This document shows, in pieces, positions 17,929 to 27,929 of a stretch of 64,000 nt of DNA. The stretch lies in contig NZ_JABTBO010000007.1 in assembly GCF_014884965.1 (NCBI RefSeq), forward strand, positions 35,189-99,188. Reading direction: 5' to 3'. Each line of letters opens with the position of its first letter. Position 1 is the first letter of the stretch. Below the pieces are notes generated by a model that was not told the origin of the DNA, did not search any database, and saw only the letters and a list, made by a program, of their open reading frames with translations. Position numbers and translations under genes: made by a program. This DNA comes from Spirabiliibacterium mucosae (lineage in GTDB: Bacteria; Pseudomonadota; Gammaproteobacteria; Enterobacterales; Pasteurellaceae).

Positions 17929-18911
17929 CGCAGCACCTGTTGTTTAATCAGCACCCAGGCAAAAAACGGCGCGCCGATAAAGCCTGTTAAAATGCCCAGC
18001 GGGATTTCTTGCACATAGAGATTGCGCGCGAGCGTGTCGACAAACAGCAAAAAGCACGCCCCCAGCAGCACCGCGCTGGGCAGCACGCGCATATTGTTAT
18101 CACCCACCATCAGGCGCGCGAGATGCGGGATAATCAGCCCCAGCCAGCCAATGGTGCCACACAAGCACACCGATGAGGCGGTCAGCAGCGTGGCGCACAG
18201 CACCATCACATTGCGCTCAACGCGCACATTCACGCCACTCAGTTGCGCCTCATGGCTGCCAAGCGAGAGCAAATTAATCCGCCAGCGCATCGCCAGCAGC
18301 AGCGCAAGGGTGACAAGCATAATCGGCGCGAGCACCGCCAGGTTGTGATAATTCGATTTGCTCAAGCTGCCCAACTGCCAATAGACAATATCCGCCAGCT
18401 GCGTTTCAGGGTCGGCGAGGTATTTCAAAAGGCCGAGGCCGGCGAGCATAAAGCCCGAAACAATAATGCCGGCAAGCACCAGCACAATGGTGGCGTCACG
18501 CTGCACCCAGCGCGGGATTTGCATCGTCAGCGCCACGGCAATCACGCCACCGACAAAGGCGAGCGCTTGAATGTGCAAAATCGACAGCCCAAGCAAAATC
18601 GCGATGCTCGCGCCCACACACGCGCCGCTGGATACACCCAGCAAATCAGGCGAGACCAGTGGGTTGCGAAACACGCCTTGAAAGGCCGCCCCCGCCAGCG
18701 CCAACGCGCCGCCGACTAAGATGGCTGCAAGAATGCGCGGCAAGCGCAAGTTGTAGATGATATTGCTCGCCACCGTGTTCGCGCTCGGCTCGCTGAGCGC
18801 CTGCCACAGTGCAGTGGGGCTCAAGCTATAGCGCCCGATGCAAAGTGCGGTGATGGCAAGCACAATCAGCAACATGAGCAAAAAGAGATTGAAAAGGCGT
18901 GGATTTGTCAT
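17925..18911 (-). CDS. ABC transporter permease, FecCD/BtuC/MolB family
   Basis: A 328-aa inner-membrane protein with about nine to ten hydrophobic segments. The FecCD family signatures are NLRLPRILAAILVGGALALAG near the N-terminus, GVFRNPLVSPDLLGVSSGA, and GTIGWLGLIIPHLARLMVG near the C-terminus. It is the first gene of the importer operon. The upstream 80 bp to trmL hold no obvious Fur or ModE box that I can recognise, so regulation gives no clue to the substrate. Confidence 0.9.
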   Translation of the reverse strand: MTNPRLFNLFLLMLLIVLAITALCIGRYSLSPTALWQALSEPSANTVASNIIYNLRLPRILAAILVGGALALAGAAFQGVFRNPLVSPDLLGVSSGACVGASIAILLGLSILHIQALAFVGGVIAVALTMQIPRWVQRDATIVLVLAGIIVSGFMLAGLGLLKYLADPETQLADIVYWQLGSLSKSNYHNLAVLAPIMLVTLALLLAMRWRINLLSLGSHEAQLSGVNVRVERNVMVLCATLLTASSVCLCGTIGWLGLIIPHLARLMVGDNNMRVLPSAVLLGACFLLFVDTLARNLYVQEIPLGILTGFIGAPFFAWVLIKQQVLR

Positions 18912-18991
18912 AACACTCGTTGTTTAGCGGTTTACATAACGTTGTATCAAAAAAACGCGCGCAGCACAACCGTGAGCCCCGCACGTTTAGG

Positions 18992-19470
18992 CTAGATGTT
19001 CGGATTGACGGCACCGGCAAAGCCAAGCTGGCGCCAGGCTTCATAAACGGTGACGGCTACCGAGTTGGACAAATTCATGCTGCGGCTGTTGGCCACCATC
19101 GGCAGGCGGATTTTCTCACTCATCGGCAGGGTGTCTAAAATCGCTTTTGGGATGCCGCGTGTTTCTGGCCCAAACATCAAAAAATCGCCCAATTGAAACC
19201 GCACTTCGGTGTGATTTGGCCCGCCTTTGGTGGTAAGCGCAAACAGCCGCTGCGGCTTGGCTTCGCGCAAAAAGGCTTGATAAGAGGGGTATTTGTGAAT
19301 TTCGGCAAATTCGTGATAATCCAGCCCTGAGCGGCGCAGTTTTTTGCGTCCCAATCAAACCCAAGCGGCTCAATCAGGTGTAGCCGAAAGCCACAATTGG
19401 CGCACAAGCGGATGATATTGCCCGTATTTTGCGGGATTTCGGGCTCATATAACACAATATCTAACATCAT
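18992..19470 (-). pseudogene. trmL: TrmL tRNA (cytidine/uridine-34 2'-O)-methyltransferase, single-base frameshift
   Basis: SPOUT-class methyltransferase that 2'-O-methylates the wobble base of two tRNA-Leu species. The N-terminal frame reads [20 protein letters not shown] up to LGFDWDAK. The other frame resumes at [12 protein letters not shown] and runs to [20 protein letters not shown], the SPOUT knot region. The join is in a run of six A on the coding strand (six T at 19340-19345); seven would restore a 159-aa protein of normal length and all motifs. The gene is otherwise intact, so a sequencing indel or a very recent mutation is likelier than decay. Start is one of two adjacent ATGs (19470 or 19467). 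Confidence 0.88.
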
Positions 19471-19534
19471 TTTTTCCAATCATTTCAAATTGGCCCTATA
19501 ATACAACGAAGCCCAATGGAAACAAAACGAGATT

Positions 19535-20353
19535 ATGCCTGAATTACCCGAAGTTGAAACCACCCGCCGCGGCATCGCCCCCTATGTTGAAGGCCAAGTG
19601 ATTGAATCCATTAGCGTTCGCCAGCCAAAGTTGCGCTACCCCGTAAGCGATGAGCTGACCGCACTTTGCCATGTGCGCGTGCGCAAAATTACGCGGCGGG
19701 CAAAATACCTGGTGTTTGAGTTTGATCACGGCGCCTTGGTCGGCCATTTGGGGATGTCGGGCTCACTGCGCGTGGTGGACTCCTGCGTGCCGGCGCTCAA
19801 GCACGACCACTTGCTGTTTCACCTCGCCGGCGGCAAGCAGCTGCGCTACAACGACCCGCGGCGTTTTGGCGCGTGGTTGTGGTGCGACGACATCGCCAGC
19901 TTCCCGCTGTTTCAAAAACTCGGGCCTGAGCCGCTGAGTGAAGCATTTAATGGCGCGTATTTATTTGCCCAAAGCCGCAAAAAGCAAAGTGCGGTCAAGG
20001 GCTTTTTGATGAACAATGCTGTGGTGGTGGGCGTGGGCAATATTTACGCCAACGAGAGTTTGTTTCTCTGCCGTATCCACCCCACCAAAGCAGCCGGCCA
20101 ACTCACGCGCAAGCAGTGCGATGCGCTCGCCGCCACGATTAAAACCGTGCTGGGCAACGCGATTGAACAAGGCGGCACCACGTTGCGCGATTTCATCCAA
20201 CCCGATGGCACGCCAGGCTATTTTGCCCAGCAGTTGTGGGTCTACGGCCGCGCAGGCGAGGCGTGCAAAGTCTGCGGCAGCGAGATTCAAAGTGCGGTCA
20301 TCGCGCAGCGCAACAGCTTTTTCTGCCCACAATGCCAGAAAACGTCGCGCTAG
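19535..20353 (+). CDS. mutM: MutM (Fpg), formamidopyrimidine-DNA glycosylase
   Basis: Base-excision repair enzyme that removes 8-oxoguanine and ring-opened purines and nicks the abasic site. The 272 aa begin [14 protein letters not shown], giving the catalytic N-terminal Pro and Glu after Met removal. The beta-elimination Lys lies in the usual position near [10 protein letters not shown]. The C-terminal four-cysteine zinc finger is CKVCGSEIQ...FFCPQCQK. Its stop overlaps the convergent coaD stop: both read TAG from the same CTAG at 20350-20353. Confidence 0.96.
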   Translation: MPELPEVETTRRGIAPYVEGQVIESISVRQPKLRYPVSDELTALCHVRVRKITRRAKYLVFEFDHGALVGHLGMSGSLRVVDSCVPALKHDHLLFHLAGGKQLRYNDPRRFGAWLWCDDIASFPLFQKLGPEPLSEAFNGAYLFAQSRKKQSAVKGFLMNNAVVVGVGNIYANESLFLCRIHPTKAAGQLTRKQCDALAATIKTVLGNAIEQGGTTLRDFIQPDGTPGYFAQQLWVYGRAGEACKVCGSEIQSAVIAQRNSFFCPQCQKTSR

Positions 20354-20829
20354 CGGCGCTTGTTAGCCAACGCGCTGAGCACCGGCGGCGGCACCAAGGT
20401 GGACACATCGCCGCCGTGCAGCGTGATTTCGCGAATCATCGTGGATGACACATACGACCAGCGATCCGACGGCGGGAAGAATAAACTCTCCACCCCGTGG
20501 GTGAGCAGGCGGTTGAGGTGCGAAAGCTGCAATTCGTATTCAAAATCCGCCACCGCGCGCACCCCGCGCACAATGCCTTTAATCTCGCGTTCCATAATCA
20601 CATCCGCCAGCAGGCCTGAAAAGCCGAGCACCTCCACATTGTCAAGCCCGTGGCAGGATTGCGCCACCAGCGCCACGCGTTCATCAAGGCTAAACAGCGG
20701 CTTTTTGCTCGGGCTGGCCGCCACCGCCACCACCACACGCGGGAACAGTGCTGCCGCGCGGGTGATGATGTCTAAATGCCCGTTGGTGATCGGGTCAAAG
20801 GTGCCAGGGTAAATCACTGTGGTTTGCAT
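20350..20829 (-). CDS. coaD: CoaD, phosphopantetheine adenylyltransferase
   Basis: Transfers AMP to 4'-phosphopantetheine, the rate-limiting step of coenzyme A synthesis. From the ATG at 20829 it is 159 aa, the usual length. The nucleotidyltransferase motif reads [16 protein letters not shown] and the second signature [10 protein letters not shown] (ISSTxIR type). The longer in-frame extension to 20955 lies inside waaA and has no homology, so I reject it. The start codon lies 16 nt inside the end of waaA, indicating coupled translation in the LPS operon, an association well known in enterobacteria (kdtA-kdtB). Confidence 0.95.
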   Translation of the reverse strand: MQTTVIYPGTFDPITNGHLDIITRAAALFPRVVVAVAASPSKKPLFSLDERVALVAQSCHGLDNVEVLGFSGLLADVIMEREIKGIVRGVRAVADFEYELQLSHLNRLLTHGVESLFFPPSDRWSYVSSTMIREITLHGGDVSTLVPPPVLSALANKRR

Positions 20830-22118
20830 AAAAAATCCTTGTCTAACATCGGCGCAATTAATGAGAGCACGCGTGATAGCGCCCCGCGGTTTTGCGCCAG
20901 CACCTGCTCGCCACGCGCGCCAAGTGCGCTGGCAAAGTGCGGTTCGGTGAGGCATTTTATCAGCGCTTGCGCAATCGCCTCAGGCGCGCTGTTGACGATC
21001 ATCACGCCGTCAACCGCACGCAATTTGTCATACACATCGGTGAAATTGAAGACATATTCGCCGCTGATCACAGGCAACTTGAACGCCAGCGGCTCAAGCG
21101 GGTTGTGCCCACCTATCGGCTGCAAGCTGCCGCCAACAAAGGCCACATCACTGATGCCATAAAGCGCCATCAACTCCCCCATGGTGTCGCCTAACATAAC
21201 CTGCGTTTCAGCGCGTGGCGGCGTGTTGTCGCTCAACCGTGTGGTGGCCAGCCCTGCGCGGTTAAGCAACTCGGCGACTTGCTCAAAGCGCTCTGGGTGG
21301 CGCGGGACAATAATCAACAGCGCATCCGGCCGCGTTGCGAGCAGGCGCTGATGAGCTTGAATCAGCAGCTCATCTTCACCTTGGTGCGTGCTGCCGGCAA
21401 TCCACACCTTGCGCGCACCGAGCTGCCAAGTATGGCGCCAGCTGTCGATTTTCTCCGCCACAGCAGGGTTGAGCTGAATGTCGTATTTCAAATTGCCGAG
21501 GGTTTTCACCTTGTTATCCGCCACACCCAAAGTGCGGTAGCGAACCGCACTTTGCTCATCTTGCGCGGCAATCAGGCTGATTTCTTGCCACACGCTACTC
21601 AGCGCGGCGTTGAAATACCCATAGCGTTGAGCCGAGCGGGCCGAGAGCCGCGCGTTGATGATCATAAACGGAACATCACGCTTGTGCGCTTGGTGGATAA
21701 AATTCGCCCAAATTTCCGTTTCCATCACCAAACATAACCGAGGTTGCACAAAATTAAACAGCCGCGCCATGGCATCGGGCAAGTCGTAGGGCAAGTAATA
21801 GTGCGCCACGCGCTCACCAAAGAGCGCCTTCACTCGCGCAGAGCCCGTTGGCGTGACGGAGGTGACGGTAATCGGCAGGTTTGGGTAGCGGGCGAGCAGC
21901 GCATGAATCAACGGTGCAGCTGCCAGCGTTTCCCCCACCGATACCGCGTGAATCAAAACCCCACCCGGCTGAGGCGGCGCGGCCTTGCCATAAAACCCAT
22001 AACGCTCACCGATGCGCGTGCGATAGGCCGGATTTTTACGGCTACGCACTAGCAAATAAAGCCACACCACCGGCTGCAAGCAATATAAAAGTGCGGTATA
22101 AACCCAACGAAAGATCAT
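20814..22118 (-). CDS. waaA: WaaA (KdtA), Kdo transferase
   Basis: Inner-membrane GT30 glycosyltransferase that adds 3-deoxy-D-manno-octulosonic acid to lipid IVA, the first core sugar step. The 434 aa start with a membrane anchor ([20 protein letters not shown]). The family signatures follow: [38 protein letters not shown] and, in the C-terminal lobe, [18 protein letters not shown]. Haemophilus WaaA is monofunctional (one Kdo), and this one may be too. Its coding sequence contains an inverted USS pair (21528-21554). The start overlaps the upstream glycosyltransferase stop by 4 nt. Confidence 0.95.
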   Translation of the reverse strand: MIFRWVYTALLYCLQPVVWLYLLVRSRKNPAYRTRIGERYGFYGKAAPPQPGGVLIHAVSVGETLAAAPLIHALLARYPNLPITVTSVTPTGSARVKALFGERVAHYYLPYDLPDAMARLFNFVQPRLCLVMETEIWANFIHQAHKRDVPFMIINARLSARSAQRYGYFNAALSSVWQEISLIAAQDEQSAVRYRTLGVADNKVKTLGNLKYDIQLNPAVAEKIDSWRHTWQLGARKVWIAGSTHQGEDELLIQAHQRLLATRPDALLIIVPRHPERFEQVAELLNRAGLATTRLSDNTPPRAETQVMLGDTMGELMALYGISDVAFVGGSLQPIGGHNPLEPLAFKLPVISGEYVFNFTDVYDKLRAVDGVMIVNSAPEAIAQALIKCLTEPHFASALGARGEQVLAQNRGALSRVLSLIAPMLDKDFLCKPQ

Positions 22119-23686
22119 GCGTTGTCCTTACATTGTGCCACGCCGTTGTCGCAATAGGTGATGCCCTCTTGCATAGCGCGCTTGAGCAGTTGATCATTGG
22201 CAGGCAGTGCGTCACGCTCGGCTTCATGGTGCCAAAGATGATAGGCAATGGCGGCAAAGCGCACGTTGCGGCGCTTGATGCCGTTGTTGTAAAGCCGCGC
22301 GACAAATTCACTGTCTTCCCGCCCCCAGCCGACAAAATCATTATTAAAACCGTTAATCGCCAGCGCATCATCACGGAAAAACGCCATATTGCAACCTCGA
22401 ATGCCTTTAAATTGCCCCGATTTTGGTTTGAATAACAAGCGGCTAAGCCATGGCAGATGAATGGAGGTGAAGCGTTTTTCAAAACGTGATTCAATCCCTT
22501 TGTGATACCACTTCAAGTTTGGGTAATGCATTGGATTTTGCAAAATCGCCTGCGTTTTGGCCTCAGGCAGCACCACTCGTGAGCCTTGCACAAACACACC
22601 TTTTTGCGCCAGCGCAATGTGATCAGCAACAAACGCGCGGGAGAGAATCATATCGCCATCAATCACAACCACATAATCGCTTTTTGCTTTGGCCAGCGCC
22701 AAATTGCGCGATTGCGCTAGTTTGAAACCTTCATCAGGCTGCCAGCTGTGAATCAGCGGGATGCTAAAGTGCGGTTGGATTTGGGCGATGGCATCACGGG
22801 TGCGCGCATCGGAGCCGTCGTCGGCGATGATCACCTCACACGGCATCACCGTTTGTTGCAGCACAGAGTTAAGCACCGCCAACAGCGCGTCGGGGCGATT
22901 GTAGGTGGTGATGATAAGCGACACCGTCAAGTTCTCGTTGGCCTCGGCCAGCTTAATGTATTTGTAATACGCACCCATCGCATTCGCGCTTGAAATGACA
23001 AAACCATCACGGCCGCTTAAAAAACCTTTTTTCAATACATAATTTTTGAAAAATGCCGCCAGGCCGTGGCTGATTGCGCTGGCGAGGCTGGCGTGCTTTT
23101 TGTGCTTTTGCTGTTGGGCAAAAAGTGCGGTGTATTGTTGCATTTTTTGGATCAAATCATCACTGCTTGCAAATGAATAGTGATCAAAGCTGTTTTTCAA
23201 GCGTACGGTTTGCACTTGCGCTGACAGCACCAAAGATTCATGCACTTGGTTGTCGTTGAATTTCACCAAAGTGCGGTTATACAGGCGCTTAACGTAATCA
23301 GGATACCAGCCGCACGTTTTAATCACACGCCCGCGGTAGTGGTTTAGGCGCAAGATGGCGTACACCGTGGCGGGGTTGCTGAGATCCAGCGCGGCGAGCT
23401 CGGCAATCAGTGGCGCGGGGAGCACCTCGTCGCTGTCGATGTTCAAAATCCAATCGTGCTTGGCAAGCTCACTGGCGCGGTTTTTCAGCGGGCCAAAGCC
23501 AATAAAAGGCGAGTGCTCAATGCGCACGTTGTCAAACTCACGGGCGATGGCCAAGGTGTTGTCGCTTGAGCCGTTATCGAGCAGCAGCACCTCATCAAAA
23601 GGGGCAAGTGCGGTCAGAACCTCTCTGAGGTACTTTTCGGAGTTTTTCACCAACATTGTCACACTGATGGGGAGTTTGTCTGTCAT
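22115..23686 (-). CDS. Two-domain family 2 glycosyltransferase (LgtF/WaaE-like fused to a second GT2 domain)
   Basis: A 523-aa protein with two GT-A domains. Residues 1-250: SVTMLVKNSEKYLREVLTAL, LLLDNGSSDNT and ILNIDSDEVL resemble the WaaE/KdtX/LgtF glucosyltransferases that extend the inner-core heptose. Residues 255-520: VSLIITTYNRPDALLAVLNS, VIIADDGSD, VIDGDMILS and FVGWGREDSEFVARLYNNGI resemble chondroitin-synthase-like transferases with a C-terminal acceptor domain. In H. influenzae, from memory, the gene beside kdtA is the single-domain lgtF, so the second half is an extra module here. Likely role: two consecutive sugar transfers in LOS. It overlaps waaA by 4 nt and follows the phosphoethanolamine transferase by 10 nt. 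Confidence 0.82.
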   Translation of the reverse strand: MTDKLPISVTMLVKNSEKYLREVLTALAPFDEVLLLDNGSSDNTLAIAREFDNVRIEHSPFIGFGPLKNRASELAKHDWILNIDSDEVLPAPLIAELAALDLSNPATVYAILRLNHYRGRVIKTCGWYPDYVKRLYNRTLVKFNDNQVHESLVLSAQVQTVRLKNSFDHYSFASSDDLIQKMQQYTALFAQQQKHKKHASLASAISHGLAAFFKNYVLKKGFLSGRDGFVISSANAMGAYYKYIKLAEANENLTVSLIITTYNRPDALLAVLNSVLQQTVMPCEVIIADDGSDARTRDAIAQIQPHFSIPLIHSWQPDEGFKLAQSRNLALAKAKSDYVVVIDGDMILSRAFVADHIALAQKGVFVQGSRVVLPEAKTQAILQNPMHYPNLKWYHKGIESRFEKRFTSIHLPWLSRLLFKPKSGQFKGIRGCNMAFFRDDALAINGFNNDFVGWGREDSEFVARLYNNGIKRRNVRFAAIAYHLWHHEAERDALPANDQLLKRAMQEGITYCDNGVAQCKDNA

Positions 23687-23696
23687 GGAGGCCTCG

Positions 23697-25281
23697 TTAG
23701 TTTATCTCGGTGGGCAGGGGCGCTGGCTCATCGGCAAGCGAGTCAAAATCCACCCAGTTGAAAAAATCAAACACGCGAATCGGCTCGCGCGTGCCCTGCC
23801 AAAAGCTCGGCTGGCCGCGGAAAACGGCGCTGTCAATCCCCATCCACTCACTCACCCCGCGCAGCAAGCGCGTGGCACTTTGGTGCAGTGGCAGTGATTG
23901 GTGCGCGGTGTCATCACTGGAGAGGACAAAAAACGGAATTTGATAGTTTTGCTTAGTTTTGTTGCCGATCAGCAGCACCATGGATGAGTTGTTCTTCTCA
24001 TAGCGATCAAACGACAAACCGTGATCGGAAAAATACATCAGCGAATAAGGCTGATGCTGTGCTTTGAGCTTGGCCACCAACGTGTGCAGCAGCGCATCGG
24101 TTTCTTTCAGGGATTGCAAATAGCACGACATTTCGTGATTGAGGTAATCAAAGTGCACTTCCTCTCGCACGCGTTGGCAAAATTTCGGGTGTGACCCCAT
24201 CAAGTGCAGCACAATCAGCTTCGGCTGGCCGGCGTTATCTGCCAGCGCGTTGTCAAACGGCGGCAAAAGTGCGGTGTCGGGGTAGTTGACGCTGTCGTAA
24301 TTGCCCTTTTTGGTGAAAAAGACGCTATCGGCACGCACGCCCACACTGGCCGCTGCTGTGTCAAATTTGCCGAGAGCCCCTTGGTTGGAAATCCAGTAGG
24401 TTTTAAAGCCCGCGTCTTTCGCCAAGGTGATTAAATTGTTGCCGTAAATCACCGTATCCCCCACGTTTTGATACAGTGTGCGCATGAGTGAAGTTTGGGT
24501 GTTGGGGGCGGCGGAAATATAGCCTTGATAAAACTTGCCGTTCTCCACACTTAAAAACGGCGTGGTATCGAGTGGGAAGCCGCTGAGCGCGAGGTAATCA
24601 TTACGCATGCTCTCGCCGATGACCATCACATAGGTTTGATAACGCGGCTGCACCGTGGCAATTTGCCAATCTGACGGTTTTTGTTCTAAAAGTGCGGTGT
24701 TGAGTGCTTGGCGCGATTGCTGGTAGTCATCCACTAGGCTGTAGAGCTCAGCATAAAAGCCCACCACAAACACGCGCGTGTTGGCCAGATTAAACGGCTC
24801 GCCCTTTTTCACGCTGGTGGAAATCGGTTTATACAACACCGCAATCACCACCAGCACCAACCACAGTAGGTTGAGCCGCGTGCGTTTGACCGCACTTTTC
24901 GGCTCAAGGGTGGCAAGATAGAGTACCACTATCCCCAGCAGTGCAAAGGCGGCGACATAAGCCCACACATAAAGCGGGAAGGAGGTGAGATATTCCAAAC
25001 TTTCGCCGAGATTAGTTTCAAAAAATGAGGCGATAATCCCCGATGATGGCCGGCCGTAAAGCACCGCTTCTGGAATATAAAACAAGCACGAGATTAAATA
25101 GAGCACAAAAAAGGCATAAAACGCCCAGCGTGCGTAGTTAAACAAGAGATAAAAATCAAAACGATGCCGCAATGGCATAAAGATTGGGCGCAAAGCCGAT
25201 AGCGCGCGCAGAAAGTGCGGTGAAGATCACCAATGCGAGATAAAATCGGTGGCGAAATAACGCCTGAAACACGCGTTGCAT
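23697..25281 (-). pseudogene. Lipid A/LOS phosphoethanolamine transferase (EptA/CptA family), frameshift near the N-terminus
   Basis: Inner-membrane sulfatase-fold enzyme that transfers phosphoethanolamine to LPS. The intact 3' frame shows VIGESMRNDYLALSGFPLDT (metal Glu), SAAPNTQTSLMRTL (nucleophile Thr), LHLMGSHPKFCQRV and YFSDHGLSFDRYEKN. Upstream, an ATG at 25281 preceded by AAGG opens a frame of 41 codons with a membrane segment (RFYLALVIFTALSARAIGF) ending AIAASF-stop. The next frame continues FDFYLLFNYARWAFYAFFVL. Removing one base from the four-A run at 25158-25161 (four T on the coding strand) joins them into a 527-aa protein with a normal first helix. So the visible long frame (from 25193) lacks its first helix. 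Confidence 0.82.
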
Positions 25282-25302
25282 TGTCTTGCCTTGATAATAA
25301 TA

Positions 25303-25335
25303 AGCCCCTAATAATGCAACACACTAATAGGGGCT
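25303..25335 (-). terminator. Possible terminator after the small lipoprotein gene
   Basis: AGCCCCTA and TAGGGGCT pair across a 17-nt loop, followed on the minus strand by a TATTATTATT stretch. It lies 18 nt past the lipoprotein stop. The T-run is weak. Confidence 0.45.
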
Positions 25336-25353
25336 GGGTTGAGCTCGGTGAAA

Positions 25354-25875
25354 TTATTTCTCTTGCACTTTCGCTTTCAGCTCGCTGATGCTTTGCGCAG
25401 CTTGTGAGAGTTTTTCAGTCGCTTGTTGTTGCAAGGCGATAAGCTCCTTGGCTTGCTCTTCAGTCGGTTTTTCAACCACGTATTTTGCAGAGTCTTCCAT
25501 CAATTTGATGAAATCACCAAAGCCTGAGACAAATTTGTCTTTCAACGCTTTGCCGTCGTCTGTTTTTACGTCTAAGCCTTCAACGCTAGCTTTGATTTCT
25601 TCATATTTAGCCGCAATTTTTTTGAAGATGTCAGCTTGCTCTTCAGGGGTTTTCGCGGATTGCAAATCCGATTGCAGTGTTTGAATTTGTGCCAAGTTGC
25701 CATTTTGTTCGGTGGCTTGGTCAAACGCCGCTAAGTCTGCTTTCAAATCCGCTTGCACGTCAGCGCTTTGTTGGGCGGCGGCTGGTGCTTCGGCTTTTTG
25801 GGTGTCGGCTTTGTCACACGCCACCAACGCCAAGCCTGCAAACATCATGGTTAAAAATTGATAAAAACGTTTCAT
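25354..25875 (-). CDS. Small periplasmic lipoprotein of unknown function
   Basis: A 173-aa protein with a lipoprotein signal peptide ending LALVAC; Cys20 would be lipidated. The residue after Cys is Asp, which in enterobacteria favours inner-membrane retention. The mature part is almost entirely helical, rich in Ala, Gln, Lys and Glu, with heptad-like runs (LKADLAAFDQATEQNGNLAQ, then a long helix ending SELKAKVQEK). It may be a Haemophilus-type conserved lipoprotein but I cannot name a domain. It is monocistronic between the phosphoethanolamine transferase and queH, each in the same direction with its own gap. Confidence 0.75.
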   Translation of the reverse strand: MKRFYQFLTMMFAGLALVACDKADTQKAEAPAAAQQSADVQADLKADLAAFDQATEQNGNLAQIQTLQSDLQSAKTPEEQADIFKKIAAKYEEIKASVEGLDVKTDDGKALKDKFVSGFGDFIKLMEDSAKYVVEKPTEEQAKELIALQQQATEKLSQAAQSISELKAKVQEK

Positions 25876-25939
25876 TTATAGGTCCTCATTGTAGTGTCGC
25901 CCCCAGCGGGCAAGTGGATTTTTTTAGTTTACGACTTTT

Positions 25940-26713
25940 TCACATAGCGGTCAAAGTGTTGCTTGCTTTGACCGCACTTTTTGTCAAAAGTTTAGTCAGC
26001 GGAATATAAAGCTTGCCAATTTCAATCTTTTGCCGGCCTTGCGCCTCGCGCCAGCGGTTGGTGTCGCGCAGGGAATAGACGCAGCCGCAATACTCTTGCT
26101 GATAAAAGCGCTCGCGCTTGCTGATTTCAATCATGCGTTGCGAGCCGCCGCCTTTGCGCCAGTTGTAATCCCAGTATTCCACATCGTCGTATTTGGCCGC
26201 CGCGCGGTGGCCGCAGCCGTTGATTTGGTTCATATCCTTCCAACGCGAGATGCCCAGGCAGCTGGTGAACACGGGGAAGCCGTGCTCGTGGGCGTATTGG
26301 GCGGCTTTTTCAAAGCGCATGTCAAAGCACATAGTGCAGCGGATGCCGCGCTCAGGCTCGTCTTCCATACCTTTGGCGCGCTCAAACCACTCGGCGCGGT
26401 CGTAGTCGGCATCAATAAACGGGATGCCAAATTTCTCGGCAAAGCGAATATTTTCTTCTTTACGGATCAAATATTCTTTCAGCGGGTGAATATTTGGGTT
26501 GTAAAAATAGATGGTAAACTCGATCCCCGAGGCGCGAATGGCCTCCATCACTTCACCTGAGCACGGCGCACAGCACGAGTGCAGGAGCAAGCGATTGTGC
26601 CCGTTGGGCAGGCTCAATTGTGGCCGCACAAAAGGGGCGTTGGGGTCTTTTTTGTTTTTGCGCCGCTTGGCGCGCACGGATTCAACCGCACTTTGGGTAT
26701 ATTCAGTTGTCAT
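25940..26713 (-). CDS. queH: QueH, epoxyqueuosine reductase
   Basis: Iron-sulfur enzyme that reduces epoxyqueuosine to queuosine in tRNA, a non-orthologous replacement for QueG. The 257 aa carry the cysteine sets of the DUF208/QueH family: [27 protein letters not shown] and [11 protein letters not shown], plus [20 protein letters not shown]. The last codons contain a hairpin made of a partial USS pair (25947-25975) that may act as its terminator. The stop of ispB touches its start at 26713. I recall the same queH-ispB-rplU arrangement in H. influenzae. Confidence 0.92.
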   Translation of the reverse strand: MTTEYTQSAVESVRAKRRKNKKDPNAPFVRPQLSLPNGHNRLLLHSCCAPCSGEVMEAIRASGIEFTIYFYNPNIHPLKEYLIRKEENIRFAEKFGIPFIDADYDRAEWFERAKGMEDEPERGIRCTMCFDMRFEKAAQYAHEHGFPVFTSCLGISRWKDMNQINGCGHRAAAKYDDVEYWDYNWRKGGGSQRMIEISKRERFYQQEYCGCVYSLRDTNRWREAQGRQKIEIGKLYIPLTKLLTKSAVKASNTLTAM

Positions 26714-27705
26714 TAGTAGGTTCTGTCCACAGAAAGATAAGCCAAAGACATCAACGCCTGTTTATACTCGCTCTCGGGCAACACCGCCAAGGCATCCACG
26801 GCTTTTTGCGCTTCATCGCGCGCACGTTGCATGGCGTAATCCAGTGAACCGCACTTTTGCATCACATTAAGCACAGCGTTGAGTTTGTCGCGCCCGTTGC
26901 CGTTTTCAATCACCGCTTTAATCATCTCACGCTCAGCTTCGTTACCGTGGTGCATGGCGTGCAGCAGCGGCAGGGTGGGTTTGCCCTCGGCGAGATCGTC
27001 ACCAATATTTTTGCCCAGCTGGGCTTGATCGGCGCTGTAATCGAGCACATCGTCGACGAGCTGGAAGGCGGTGCCGAGGTAGCGGCCGTAATCCGCCAGC
27101 GCGCGTTCAACCGCACTTTCAGCTTTAGCGGCAATGGCGGCGCATTGGGTGGCCACTTCAAACAAGCGCGCCGTTTTGCTGTAGATCACCTGCATGTAGC
27201 TTTCTTCAGTGGTGTTAGGGTCGTTGCAGTTCATCAGTTGCAGCACTTCCCCTTCGGCGATCACGTTGGTGGCGTCCGACATCACTTTTAAAATGCGCAA
27301 ATCATCGAGTGCGGTCATCAGCTGGAAGGCGCGGGTGTAGATAAAATCCCCCACCAACACGCTGGCGGCGTTGCCAAACAAGGCGTTGGCAGTTTCGCGC
27401 CCGCGGCGCATGTCGGACTCGTCCACCACATCGTCGTGCAACAGCGTGGCGGTGTGAATAAATTCAATAAAGGTGGCGGTGGTGATGTGCGATTGATCGC
27501 GTACACCCAAGGCGCGCGCGCTGAGCACGGCAATCATCGGGCGGATGCGCTTGCCGCCAGAGCCAATGATATAATGCCCCAGCTGGTTGATCAGCGCCAC
27601 ATCGGATCGCATCTGCGCCAAAATCAAGGCGTTGACCGCGTGCATATCCTCGGCGCACAGCGCTTGGATCGCCGCCATATCGAGGCGTTTTGGTTGTTCA
27701 CACAT
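26713..27705 (-). CDS. ispB: IspB, octaprenyl diphosphate synthase
   Basis: Trans-prenyltransferase that makes the C40 side chain of ubiquinone and menaquinone. The 330 aa contain the first aspartate-rich motif in [15 protein letters not shown] and the second in [31 protein letters not shown] and the substrate loop [14 protein letters not shown] are also typical. I start at the ATG at 27705 ([12 protein letters not shown]). The in-frame TTG at 27765 would add 20 residues with no homology, and the ATG at 27618 would cut into the fold. Divergent from rplU. Confidence 0.94.
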   Translation of the reverse strand: MCEQPKRLDMAAIQALCAEDMHAVNALILAQMRSDVALINQLGHYIIGSGGKRIRPMIAVLSARALGVRDQSHITTATFIEFIHTATLLHDDVVDESDMRRGRETANALFGNAASVLVGDFIYTRAFQLMTALDDLRILKVMSDATNVIAEGEVLQLMNCNDPNTTEESYMQVIYSKTARLFEVATQCAAIAAKAESAVERALADYGRYLGTAFQLVDDVLDYSADQAQLGKNIGDDLAEGKPTLPLLHAMHHGNEAEREMIKAVIENGNGRDKLNAVLNVMQKCGSLDYAMQRARDEAQKAVDALAVLPESEYKQALMSLAYLSVDRTY

Positions 27706-27822
27706 AGACAATTTGCTTTTTTTGGTGTTGATAAATTTGCCCTGATTGTACCTGAAAACCGCCAAATTCTAAAATGGATCACACGAAAAAGGATCTTTTT
27801 TCACTTTCACGAAAATAGTTAC

Positions 27823-27851
27823 TTGCTATTGGCACGATTTTTGCGTAAAAT
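27823..27851 (+). promoter_or_regulatory. Promoter of the rplU-rpmA operon
   Basis: TTGCTA at 27823-27828 and TAAAAT at 27846-27851 with exactly 17 bp between. The 5' leader to rplU is about 70 nt. Confidence 0.65.
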
Positions 27852-27929
27852 CCGCACCCTATATGAATTTTAATTTGCGCAGCGAAAACATAAACGTTAT
27901 TCCTGCCAACTTTCGCGGAGTTTTTTTAT

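Noticed and set aside
20350..20353. Four-base CTAG giving stop codons to both mutM and coaD as a special element
   Set aside because: A simple consequence of convergent genes meeting at a palindromic tetranucleotide; noted in the gene entries only.
20350..20955. Longer CoaD start at 20955
   Set aside because: The added 42 codons lie within waaA in another frame and lack homology; [13 protein letters not shown] at 20829 is the standard N-terminus.
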